Origin: Embleya sp040605455
Lineage (GTDB): Bacteria; Actinomycetota; Actinomycetes; Streptomycetales; Streptomycetaceae
Direction of reading: 5' to 3'
Length of the DNA: 64,000 nt
Assembly: GCF_040605455.1 (NCBI RefSeq)
Contig: NZ_JBEXCV010000021.1
Span: 1 to 64,000 of the forward strand
Of this stretch, positions 7,800 through 21,704 are shown in pieces. The notes under the pieces were generated by a model, which worked only from the letters and a program-made list of their open reading frames with translations, searched no databases and was not told the origin of the DNA. The translations under genes were made by a program, and so were the position numbers. Within the stretch, counting starts at the first letter, position 1; every line of letters begins with the position of its first letter.

Positions 7800-8234
7800 A
7801 TGCCTCCCAAGAAGAAGAAGCTGTCAGCGATCATCAAGCTGCAGATCAAGGCCGGCGCAGCCACGCCGGCCCCGCCGGTCGGTCCCGCTCTGGGCCAGCA
7901 CGGCGTCAACATCATGGAGTTCTGCAAGGCGTACAACGCGGCGACCGAGTCGCAGCGTGGCGACATCGTTCCGGTGGAGATCTCGGTCTACGAAGACCGT
8001 TCCTTCACCTTCGTGACGAAGACGCCGCCGGCCGCGCGACTGATCCTCAAGGCCGCCGGTGTCGAGAAGGGCTCGGGCGAGCCCCACAAGACCAAGGTCG
8101 CCAAGGTCACCCGCGAGCAGATCCGCGGCATCGCGCAGACCAAGATGGCCGACCTGAACGCCAACGACATCGACGCCGCGGAGAAGATCATCTCCGGCAC
8201 CGCGCGTTCGATGGGCATCACGGTCGAGGGCTGA
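7800..8234 (+). CDS. rplK: 50S ribosomal protein L11
   Basis: A 144-residue L11 starting at ATG 7800 (MPPKKKKLSAIIKLQIKAG) after AAGGACCCGGAAAAA. L11 binds the GTPase-associated centre of 23S rRNA with L10 and L7/L12 and is needed for stringent activation. The N-terminal domain keeps the two prolines of PAPPVGPALGQHG that form the thiopeptide-binding face, so no obvious thiostrepton-resistance change is present. The C-terminal rRNA-binding domain ends GTARSMGITVEG. The reading frame is open further upstream but that part lacks L11 similarity. rplA follows after 130 nt. Confidence 0.97.
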   Translation: MPPKKKKLSAIIKLQIKAGAATPAPPVGPALGQHGVNIMEFCKAYNAATESQRGDIVPVEISVYEDRSFTFVTKTPPAARLILKAAGVEKGSGEPHKTKVAKVTREQIRGIAQTKMADLNANDIDAAEKIISGTARSMGITVEG

Positions 8235-8364
8235 TCGAGCCCCGCAGTCCGGCAGTACCAGAACCGACGCGAGGACGTGCGCGTAAGCACACGACCTCGC
8301 GGAGTGGAAGGGTCCGCGCGACCCGCTCCCACCACAACTCCTTTCGGAATTCCAGGAGCTTTCA

Positions 8365-9081
8365 GTGAAGCGCAGCAAGTCCTACCGCGAGGCCGACACC
8401 AAGATCGACCACGAGCGGCTCTACTCGCCGCTCGAGGCCGTTCGACTGGCCAAGGAGACCTCGCCCACCAAGTTCGCCGGCACCGTCGAGGTGGCCATGC
8501 GCCTGGGTGTCGACCCGCGCAAGGCCGACCAGATGGTCCGCAGCACCGTCATCCTCCCGCACGGCACCGGCAAGACCGCCCGGGTCCTGGTCTTCGCGAC
8601 CGGTGACCGTGCCGAGGCTGCCAAGGCTGCCGGCGCCGACATCGTCGGTTCCGACGAGCTCATCGACGAGGTCGCCAAGGGTCGGCTCGACTTCGACGCC
8701 GTCGTCGCCACCCCGGACCTGATGGGCAAGGTCGGCCGACTGGGCCGCGTGCTCGGCCCGCGTGGCCTCATGCCCAACCCGAAGACCGGCACGGTCACGC
8801 CCGACGTGGCGAAGGCCGTGAACGAGATCAAGGGCGGCAAGATCGAGTTCCGCGTCGACAAGCACTCGAACCTGCACTTCATCATCGGCAAGACGACGTT
8901 CGACGACACCCAGCTCGTCGAGAACTACGCCGCCGCCCTCGAAGAGGTGCTCCGCGCGAAGCCGTCGGCCGCCAAGGGTCGCTACATCAGGAAGGTCGGC
9001 GTTTCGACCACGATGGGCCCCGGCATCCAGGTCGACCCGAACCGCACCCGCAACCTCCTGACGGAGGAAGAGGCGGTCTGA
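8365..9081 (+). CDS. rplA: 50S ribosomal protein L1
   Basis: A 238-residue L1 starting at GTG after CAGGAG. L1 forms the mobile L1 stalk that helps E-site tRNA leave, and in many bacteria it represses its own operon. The family signature around GRVLGPRGLMPNPKTGTVTPDV is present near residue 130, with KGGKIEFRVDKHSNLHFIIG following. It is the last gene of the nusG-rplK-rplA group and is followed 18 nt later by a strong terminator. Confidence 0.97.
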   Translation: MKRSKSYREADTKIDHERLYSPLEAVRLAKETSPTKFAGTVEVAMRLGVDPRKADQMVRSTVILPHGTGKTARVLVFATGDRAEAAKAAGADIVGSDELIDEVAKGRLDFDAVVATPDLMGKVGRLGRVLGPRGLMPNPKTGTVTPDVAKAVNEIKGGKIEFRVDKHSNLHFIIGKTTFDDTQLVENYAAALEEVLRAKPSAAKGRYIRKVGVSTTMGPGIQVDPNRTRNLLTEEEAV

Positions 9082-9099
9082 TCCGCCCCGCACGCGAAC

Positions 9100-9133
9100 G
9101 AGGCCCGGCACTCCACACGGTGTGCCGGGCCTC
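9100..9133 (+). terminator. Terminator after rplA
   Basis: GAGGCCCGGCAC (9100-9111) pairs perfectly with GTGCCGGGCCTC (9122-9133) around a 10-nt loop. A 12-bp GC-rich stem without a T-run closes the L11-L1 operon. Confidence 0.85.
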
Positions 9134-9153
9134 GGCACGTCCGGACGCCCGCC

Positions 9154-9190
9154 ACGTCAGGGCGAAGGGGAGGGAGAAACCTCCTGACGT
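9154..9190. promoter_or_regulatory. Inverted repeat over the lipoprotein promoter
   Basis: ACGTCAGG (9154-9161) and CCTGACGT (9183-9190) form 8-bp perfect inverted arms separated by 21 bp. The right arm contains the proposed -35 hexamer CTGACG of the lipoprotein gene. It may be a regulator site or chance; no regulator gene is adjacent. Confidence 0.35.
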
Positions 9191-9212
9191 CCGGTACCGC
9201 CGTCGGTAGGGT
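9184..9212 (+). promoter_or_regulatory. Promoter of the lipoprotein gene
   Basis: CTGACG (9184-9189) and TAGGGT (9207-9212) are 17 bp apart, a good match to the main sigma-factor consensus. Predicted start is near 9219, leaving about 36 nt before the ATG with its GGGGAGAG ribosome site. Confidence 0.6.
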
Positions 9213-9254
9213 CGCCACGATCGCCGATCGACGCCATGCCACGGGGAGAGCGCC

Positions 9255-10187
9255 ATGCGTACGCGACCACACCGGATCCACCTCACCGCCGCCATGACCG
9301 CGGCCCTGCTCGCACTCGGCGGACTGACCGCGTGCGGCGGGGACGGCAAAAGCACGCCGAAGAAGGGCGGAGGAGGGGCCAAGAGTGCCGCGGGCGCCTT
9401 CCTGGACGACGTGGAAAAGGCCACCGCCGAGAAGCAGTCGGTGCAGTTCTCCGGCACCACCTCGATCCCCGGCGCCTCGGGCGGGCAGTCCCCGAACCCG
9501 CAGCCTCCCGGAAGCGCGGGGATGCCCGGCGGCGGAAAATTCGAGGGCCGGATGTCGTGGGCGGGCGGCACCAACCTCAGCGAGATCACCATGGGCGAGT
9601 TGAAGAGCGTCATGACCAAGGACGCCGCCTACATCAACATGAAGACGCCCATGATGGCCGGCAAGACCTGGATGAAGACGAGCACCGCGGGGATGGCCGG
9701 CCGCGACGCCATGGGCAAGCTCCTCGCCGACGTGGTCGCGAGCGGCAACCCGGCCAAGAGCCTGGCGCTGCTGCTCCAGGCGGGCGACCTCAAGGAGATC
9801 GGCACCGAGGACCGCGCGGGCGTGCGCACCCGACACTTCGCCGGCACCGTCGAATTCGGCAAGCTGATCGCGGACATCGACGCCAACCTCACCGAGGCGG
9901 ACATCGAGACCCTGCGGCAGCAGCAGGCGGCGCTGGGCGTGACGACCGAGAAGATCGACGTGTGGATCGGCCCGGACAAGCTGATCACCCACGTGGAGAA
10001 CCACACCCAGAGCGACCAGGGGCCGATGGTCTTCGCGGGCGACTACACGAACTGGGGCGCGAAGTTCGACATCGCGCCGCCGCCCGCCGACCAGGTCTTC
10101 GACATGGGCGACCTCACCAAGGGCCTGCCGAACCTGCCGGGCATGCCGTCGATGCCCGGAATGCCGTCGCTGCCCGCCCGTCGATAA
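9255..10187 (+). CDS. Secreted lipoprotein, LppX/LprG-like fold possible
   Basis: A 310-residue lipoprotein. The N-terminus has Arg/His residues, a hydrophobic core (AAMTAALLALGGL) and the lipobox LTAC, so Cys27 should be lipidated after signal peptidase II cleavage. A Gly/Lys/Ser linker follows. The mature part has repeated Lys and Met-rich stretches and strand patterns (TSIPGASGGQ, FEGRMSWAGG, VEFGKLIADIDANL) reminiscent of the LppX_LprAFG/DUF families that bind lipids, but I cannot assign it firmly. It ends with a Met/Pro-rich tail (LPGMPSMPGMPSLP). Its place between rplA and rplJ is shared with Streptomyces. It has its own promoter. Confidence 0.85.
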   Translation: MRTRPHRIHLTAAMTAALLALGGLTACGGDGKSTPKKGGGGAKSAAGAFLDDVEKATAEKQSVQFSGTTSIPGASGGQSPNPQPPGSAGMPGGGKFEGRMSWAGGTNLSEITMGELKSVMTKDAAYINMKTPMMAGKTWMKTSTAGMAGRDAMGKLLADVVASGNPAKSLALLLQAGDLKEIGTEDRAGVRTRHFAGTVEFGKLIADIDANLTEADIETLRQQQAALGVTTEKIDVWIGPDKLITHVENHTQSDQGPMVFAGDYTNWGAKFDIAPPPADQVFDMGDLTKGLPNLPGMPSMPGMPSLPARR

Positions 10188-10192
10188 CCGAT

Positions 10193-10222
10193 TTGCTCCG
10201 AACGAGTGCCGTCGCGTACCTT
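10193..10222 (+). promoter_or_regulatory. Promoter of rplJ-rplL
   Basis: TTGCTC (10193-10198) and TACCTT (10217-10222) are 18 bp apart and begin just 6 bp after the lipoprotein stop. Predicted start is near 10229, giving an untranslated leader of about 270 nt before rplJ. Confidence 0.5.
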
Positions 10223-10340
10223 GGCACCAAGCCAAAGACCGTCGGTCGTTGTCGTCGTGCCGCAAGGCAGGGTCGGCAAACGAAGGTTCCGCATCGCGGA
10301 CGACCTGCGCAGGTGTGAACGTGAGTCGTTGCCCCGAAGC

Positions 10341-10399
10341 ACACGGATTCCGTGTGATTCGAGGATGTACGCCCCGTGCGCCTGCGCCGGGGCGTTTTT
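10341..10399 (+). promoter_or_regulatory. Structured L10 leader with terminator-like hairpin
   Basis: Two hairpins lie in the rplJ leader. ACACGG/CCGTGT with loop ATT (10341-10355) is followed by ACGCCCCG (10369-10376) pairing with CGGGGCGT (10388-10395), then a T-run. The second looks like an intrinsic terminator about 100 nt upstream of the rplJ start. In many bacteria the L10-(L7/L12) complex binds the rplJ leader to repress its operon; a similar role is inferred. It could equally stop read-through from the lipoprotein gene. Confidence 0.55.
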
Positions 10400-10501
10400 C
10401 GTGTGTGGACCCCTTCCGCCCTGCGGACCGGCGTATTCATCCGGCACACGGTCGACCGCCACGGTCGATCGGCAATCGCATCGCGGAAGGAGGCCAGCCC
10501 T

Positions 10502-11065
10502 ATGGCGAGGCCCGACAAGGCGGCCGCGGTCGCCGAGCTCACGGAGCAGTTCCGTGACTCGAACGCCGCAGTGCTGACCGAGTACCGCGGGCTCACCGTC
10601 GCGCAGCTCAAGGAGCTGCGTCGTTCGCTCGGTGAGAACGCGCAGTACGCCGTGGTGAAGAACACGCTGACCAAGATCGCCGCCAACGAGGCGGGCATCG
10701 ATCAGCTGGACGACCTCCTCGAGGGCCCGTCCGCGATCGCGTTCGTCACGGGTGACCCCGTGGAGGCCGCGAAGAGCCTGCGTGACTTCGCCAAGGCGAA
10801 CCCCCTTCTCGTCATCAAGGGCGGCGTCCTTGAGGGCAAGGCGCTCAGCGCCGACGAGATCAAGAAGCTCGCGGACCTCGAGTCCCGCGAGGTGCTGCTC
10901 TCCAAGCTGGCGGGCGCCATGAAGGGAACCATGGCCAAGGCCGCGGCGACCTTCCAGGCTCCGCTCACGGAGTTCGTCCGCACTGCGGACGCGCTTCGCG
11001 CGAAGGTCGAGCAGGGCGGTGCCGGCGAGCCGGCTCCCGCCGCCGAGGCCGAGACCGCCGAGTAG
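10502..11065 (+). CDS. rplJ: 50S ribosomal protein L10
   Basis: A 187-residue L10 starting at ATG 10502 after AAGGAGG. It forms the base of the stalk that carries L7/L12 dimers and binds 23S rRNA. The N-terminal RNA-binding part reads MARPDKAAAVAELTEQF then EYRGLTVAQLKELRR and YAVVKNTLTKIAA; the C-terminal helix binding L7/L12 follows, with an Ala/Glu-rich tail. The open frame continues upstream into the leader but without L10 similarity, and the ribosome site fixes the start. rplL follows after 94 nt. Confidence 0.97.
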   Translation: MARPDKAAAVAELTEQFRDSNAAVLTEYRGLTVAQLKELRRSLGENAQYAVVKNTLTKIAANEAGIDQLDDLLEGPSAIAFVTGDPVEAAKSLRDFAKANPLLVIKGGVLEGKALSADEIKKLADLESREVLLSKLAGAMKGTMAKAAATFQAPLTEFVRTADALRAKVEQGGAGEPAPAAEAETAE

Positions 11066-11159
11066 TTCCGGCAGTCGCGACCTTGGTCGCCGGGGGCAGC
11101 GCCCCCGCCATCCCACACCACCCGGCACCAGCCGAATTGATCAGGAAGGACCGCCGATC

Positions 11160-11540
11160 ATGGCGAAGCTCAGCAACGACGAGCTGCTTGCGTCGTTCAA
11201 GGAAATGACCCTCATCGAGCTCTCGGACTTCGTGAAGCTCTTCGAGGAGACCTTCGACGTCAAGGCTGCCGCCCCGGCCGCCGTCGCCGTCCCCGGTGGC
11301 CCCGTCGCCGTTGAGGCCGAGGCCGAGCAGGACGAGTTCGACGTCATCCTCACGGGTGCCGGCGACAAGAAGATCCAGGTCATCAAGGAGGTGCGCGCGC
11401 TCACGAGCCTCGGTCTGAAGGAGGCCAAGGACCTCGTGGACTCCGCCCCCAAGGCGCTCCTGGAGAAGGTCTCGAAGGAGGCCGCCGAGAAGGCGAAGGC
11501 TGCCCTCGAAGGCGCCGGCGCCTCGGTCGAGGTCAAGTAA
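11160..11540 (+). CDS. rplL: 50S ribosomal protein L7/L12
   Basis: A 126-residue acidic stalk protein starting at ATG 11160 after AGGAAGGA. The N-terminal dimerisation helix (SNDELLASFKEMTLIELSDFVKLFEE) is joined by an Ala/Pro/Val hinge near residues 36-55 to the C-terminal domain, which has KKIQVIKEVRALTSLGLKEAKDLV, the surface that recruits EF-G, EF-Tu and IF2. Length is normal. It is the last gene before a terminator, so rplJ-rplL and rpoB are separately promoted. Confidence 0.97.
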   Translation: MAKLSNDELLASFKEMTLIELSDFVKLFEETFDVKAAAPAAVAVPGGPVAVEAEAEQDEFDVILTGAGDKKIQVIKEVRALTSLGLKEAKDLVDSAPKALLEKVSKEAAEKAKAALEGAGASVEVK

Positions 11541-11567
11541 TTCGACGCCGCCCACCGGGTGGCATCA

Positions 11568-11610
11568 CCGAAGGCGATCGTCCGCCAGGGCGGTCGCCTT
11601 CGGGCTTTTC
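11568..11610 (+). terminator. Terminator after rplL
   Basis: CCGAAGGCGA (11568-11577) pairs with TCGCCTTCGG (11594-11603); the loop contains an inner CCGCC/GGCGG helix; GCTTTTC follows. It separates rplJL from rpoBC, which in many bacteria form one operon with attenuation. Confidence 0.85.
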
Positions 11611-12088
11611 CGGAGCGGATCCCGGACCGTCCGACGGTGCCGGGCGACCCTCGCGACGAGCCGTACAGAGCCGGACATAGCTCTCTCGGCCTCGCTCGAA
11701 AGGGTGATACTCCCAACACTCTCAGCGCCCGCCGGACCCGCTCGCACCAGGCCGGTCGCACCTCGTCGAGGGCGCGCGCGAGGGCGCGCGGGTCGCCCTT
11801 CGAGCGCCGGATCCGGTCAGTGTCGGACCGGCGGTCTACCGTGTTTTGCAGGCTTCCCGAGGTTCCTTGCGAACCCGGTCGGCCGATGTGACGCGAGTCT
11901 CGTCGCAGGCCGCGGGATCGGGACCTCCGTCCGGTTTTCTCGGGGCGCGGAAGGGTTCCGTCGGCTCTGAGGGGGAAAGCAACCCCTTGACGAACGGATC
12001 GGGGCGCGCAATTCTTCGGACGCACCCCTGAAGCACGGTTGCCGGATGGTTTCTGAATCCGGGTGGTGGACCGGCCCTTCATAGGGGC

Positions 12089-12117
12089 TGGACAGCGGTG
12101 TGCCTTGTGGCTACACT
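12089..12117 (+). promoter_or_regulatory. Main promoter of rpoB-rpoC
   Basis: TGGACA (12089-12094) and TACACT (12112-12117) are separated by 17 bp, a close fit to the housekeeping sigma consensus. Predicted start near 12124 leaves about 87 nt before rpoB. The stretch from 11611 to 12088 holds no convincing gene; the open frames in it lack ribosome sites and known similarity. Confidence 0.7.
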
Positions 12118-12210
12118 GACCCTTTGCGCTGCCTATTGACTTCTCCCGGTGTATGAACCCGGGCCGTCCAGTATGCGCATAGTGAGTCCGAGCCCTCGGA
12201 AGGACCCCTC

Positions 12211-15690
<3,480 letters not shown>

Positions 15691-15828
15691 GGCTCCCTCC
15701 CGGGTCCGGCCGTCAGGCCGGCCCCGGGATTTCGACCCCAGTCCTGATGAAGACACACACTGGTGAGCACGGCACAGCCCCCGCCGTGACCGCCGGGACC
15801 AAACCCCGAAAGAGGGATTGACGAAACA

Positions 15829-19704
<3,876 letters not shown>

Positions 19705-19740
19705 TCAGCCCATCGCCGGGCCGATTCACCGGTAGCGGAG

Positions 19741-19774
19741 ACAGGGCCGCCATCCTTCGGGGTGGCGGCCCTGT
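19741..19774 (+). terminator. Terminator after rpoC with TTCG tetraloop
   Basis: ACAGGGCCGCC (19741-19751) pairs with GGCGGCCCTGT (19764-19774); the stem continues through ATCC/GGGT to a TTCG loop, about 15 bp in all. It is among the most stable hairpins in the window. Confidence 0.9.
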
Positions 19775-19867
19775 CACATGTCCGTATCTCTGTGTACGAA
19801 GACCTCTCCACCGCACCCCGATCGGTGCGACGATGCCGGCAACGCCGTCCCACTCCGGGAGAACCCC

Positions 19868-20368
19868 ATGAGCACCCCTGGCGGGTCCGAGTACGGTCCC
19901 TACCAAGAGCAGCCCCACGGCGACGCGCAGAGCCCCTACGGCGAGCCGTACCCGCCCTACGGCTACGGCTACGGACCGGGGGAGCCGCCCACCCCGTACG
20001 GCTACGGCCAGGCGCCGCAGTACGGGCAGCAGCCGCCGTACGGATACGGCTACCACCAGTACCCCGGCTACGGTGGCTACCTGCCCCAGCCGGGCACCAA
20101 CGGCCTGGCCATCGCGTCGATGATCCTGGGGATCGTCTGGCTGTACTGGCTGGGCAGCCTGCTCGCGGTGATCTTCGGGCACATAGCGTTGGCCCAGACC
20201 GCCCGCACGGGTCAGCAGGGCCGGGGCATGGCGATCGCCGGCGTGGTGCTGGGCTGGGTCGGCATGGCCTTGCTGGCGCTGACCATCGTGGTGGTCGTGC
20301 TGGACTCGAACCACCACGGCTATTCGGAGCGGCTGAACCTGTTCGGCACGCTGCGCGGGGTGTGGTGA
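19868..20368 (+). CDS. DUF4190 membrane protein with Tyr/Gly/Pro-rich N-terminus
   Basis: A 166-residue membrane protein starting at ATG after GGGAGAACCCC. Residues 1-75 are a low-complexity cytoplasmic or surface region with repeated PYGYGYG/QPPYGYGY elements. Residues about 77-150 form the DUF4190 domain: GLAIASMILGIVWLYWLGSLLAVIFGHIAL, the polar turn AQTARTGQQGRGMAIAG, then a second span VVLGWVGMALLALTIVVVVL. The function of the family is unknown; it often occurs as a stand-alone membrane protein in actinobacteria. It lies alone between rpoC and the str operon. Confidence 0.85.
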   Translation: MSTPGGSEYGPYQEQPHGDAQSPYGEPYPPYGYGYGPGEPPTPYGYGQAPQYGQQPPYGYGYHQYPGYGGYLPQPGTNGLAIASMILGIVWLYWLGSLLAVIFGHIALAQTARTGQQGRGMAIAGVVLGWVGMALLALTIVVVVLDSNHHGYSERLNLFGTLRGVW

Positions 20369-20536
20369 GTCACGTTCGTCCCGCGGGGCGGGAGCAGGGC
20401 GCGCGCTCGTTCGCCTCCGGCCGCGATGCCGGGTACGGTGGGGCTCGGAGGGTGATGTACCGCCCTGAACGATTCGGTGCTCCACGAAGGTGAGAGCGCC
20501 GAATTCGATGTCGCGGTGGGGGTCTTTCTTTTCGCT

Positions 20537-20565
20537 TTGACCTCTGCTGCTGTGGTAGGTAGTCT
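20537..20565 (+). promoter_or_regulatory. Promoter of the str operon (rpsL)
   Basis: TTGACC (20537-20542) and TAGTCT (20560-20565) are exactly 17 bp apart, an excellent housekeeping-sigma match. Predicted start near 20572 leaves a leader of about 246 nt before rpsL, which contains the shared 26-bp element at 20695. Confidence 0.7.
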
Positions 20566-20694
20566 CTCTCCTTGTGCCTGGGGTGTCCCCGGGCTCTTGT
20601 GCCTGCGCTCACCGCAATCCCCACGGGATGCGTGCGTGAGAGGGCGCGAGAGACCGACCCACAGCCTCCTAAGCAAGCACACTCCCAAGACCGG

Positions 20695-20720
20695 GCGACA
20701 CGCCCGACCGCGGGGGTCGG
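20695..20720 (+). promoter_or_regulatory. Shared 26-bp leader element, rpsL copy
   Basis: This 26-bp stretch starts GCGACACGCC and ends GGGGGTCGG. It is repeated without a mismatch at 25561-25586 upstream of rpsJ. It can fold as a short GCG-ACA-CGC hairpin (extended to GGGCG/CGCCC here) followed by CCGACC/GGTCGG with loop GCGGG. It ends 97 nt before the rpsL start codon. It may bind a protein or ribosome component that controls both operons; the role is inferred. Confidence 0.65.
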
Positions 20721-20817
20721 ACTTGCGGTTGGCTCCGGCGTCGACCGGGATGCAGGCCGATTCAGACATTGCAGTCGCTTCAAAAAGACCGCTCGGCACG
20801 AAGAAGACGGAGACGCG

Positions 20818-21192
20818 GTGCCCACGATCCAGCAGCTGGTCCGAAAGGGCCGCCAGGACAAGGTCGACAAGGCCAAGACTCCGGCGCTCAAGGGGAGCCC
20901 GCAGCGTCGCGGCGTGTGCACCCGTGTTTACACGACGACGCCGAAGAAGCCGAACTCTGCGCTTCGCAAGGTCGCACGTGTGCGCCTCACGAGTGGCATC
21001 GAAGTGACGGCCTATATCCCCGGTGAGGGTCACAACCTCCAGGAGCACTCGATTGTGCTCGTTCGCGGTGGTCGTGTGAAGGACCTCCCGGGTGTCCGCT
21101 ACAAGATCATTCGTGGTTCGCTCGACACCCAGGGTGTCAAGAACCGCAAGCAGGCGCGCAGCCGCTACGGCGCGAAGAAGGAGAAGAGCTAA
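20818..21192 (+). CDS. rpsL: 30S ribosomal protein S12
   Basis: A 124-residue S12, starting with GTG after GACGGAGACGC. It lines the decoding centre of the small subunit. TTTPKKPNSALRKVARVRL holds the lysine (Lys43 region) and VKDLPGVRYKIIRG the second loop where streptomycin-resistance changes occur; both are of the wild-type form. The frame is open upstream, but only this start matches the family. Its stop overlaps the rpsG start (TAATG), indicating coupled translation. Confidence 0.97.
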   Translation: MPTIQQLVRKGRQDKVDKAKTPALKGSPQRRGVCTRVYTTTPKKPNSALRKVARVRLTSGIEVTAYIPGEGHNLQEHSIVLVRGGRVKDLPGVRYKIIRGSLDTQGVKNRKQARSRYGAKKEKS

Positions 21193-21662
21193 TGCCGCGT
21201 AAGGGTCCTGCCCCCAAGCGACCGGTCATCATCGACCCGGTTTACAACTCGCCGCTGGTCACCTCGCTGGTGAACAAGGTCCTTTCGCACGGCAAGCGCT
21301 CCGTCGCAGAGAAGATCGTCTACGGCGCTCTCGAGGGCTGCCGCGAGAAGACCGGTACCGACCCGGTCATCACGCTCAAGCGCGCGCTCGAGAACGTGAA
21401 GCCGACCCTTGAGGTCCGCAGCCGCCGTGTCGGTGGCGCGACCTACCAGGTGCCGGTCGAGGTCCGTCCGGGCCGCTCCACGACCCTCGCTCTCCGCTGG
21501 CTCGTCGGCTACTCCCGCGCCCGTCGCGAGAAGACGATGACCGAGCGTCTGATGAACGAGCTCCTGGACGCGAGCAACGGTCTGGGTGCCGCGGTCAAGC
21601 GCCGCGAGGACACCCACAAGATGGCCGAGTCCAACAAGGCCTTCGCGCACTACCGCTGGTAG
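21192..21662 (+). CDS. rpsG: 30S ribosomal protein S7
   Basis: A 156-residue S7 that nucleates assembly of the head of the 30S subunit and contacts E-site tRNA. The family start MPRKGPAPKRPVIIDPVYNSPLVTSLVNKVL, the helix AEKIVYGALEGCREKTG and VEVRPGRSTTLALRWLVGYSRARREKTMTERL are all present. In E. coli S7 is the repressor of the str operon; whether that holds here is unknown. It overlaps rpsL by one base and is followed by fusA after 42 nt. Confidence 0.97.
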   Translation: MPRKGPAPKRPVIIDPVYNSPLVTSLVNKVLSHGKRSVAEKIVYGALEGCREKTGTDPVITLKRALENVKPTLEVRSRRVGGATYQVPVEVRPGRSTTLALRWLVGYSRARREKTMTERLMNELLDASNGLGAAVKRREDTHKMAESNKAFAHYRW

Positions 21663-21704
21663 TTCCACCCGCAACGACGAGAAGCCGAGAGAAGACAAGC
21701 CACG

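Noticed and set aside
7800..8234. Thiopeptide resistance in L11
   Set aside because: The proline-containing loop PAPPVGPALG is of the sensitive type.
11611..12088. Small open frames between rplL and rpoB
   Set aside because: Both strands are open by chance in GC-rich DNA; no start signals or similarity. The region holds the rplL terminator and the upstream side of the rpoB promoter.
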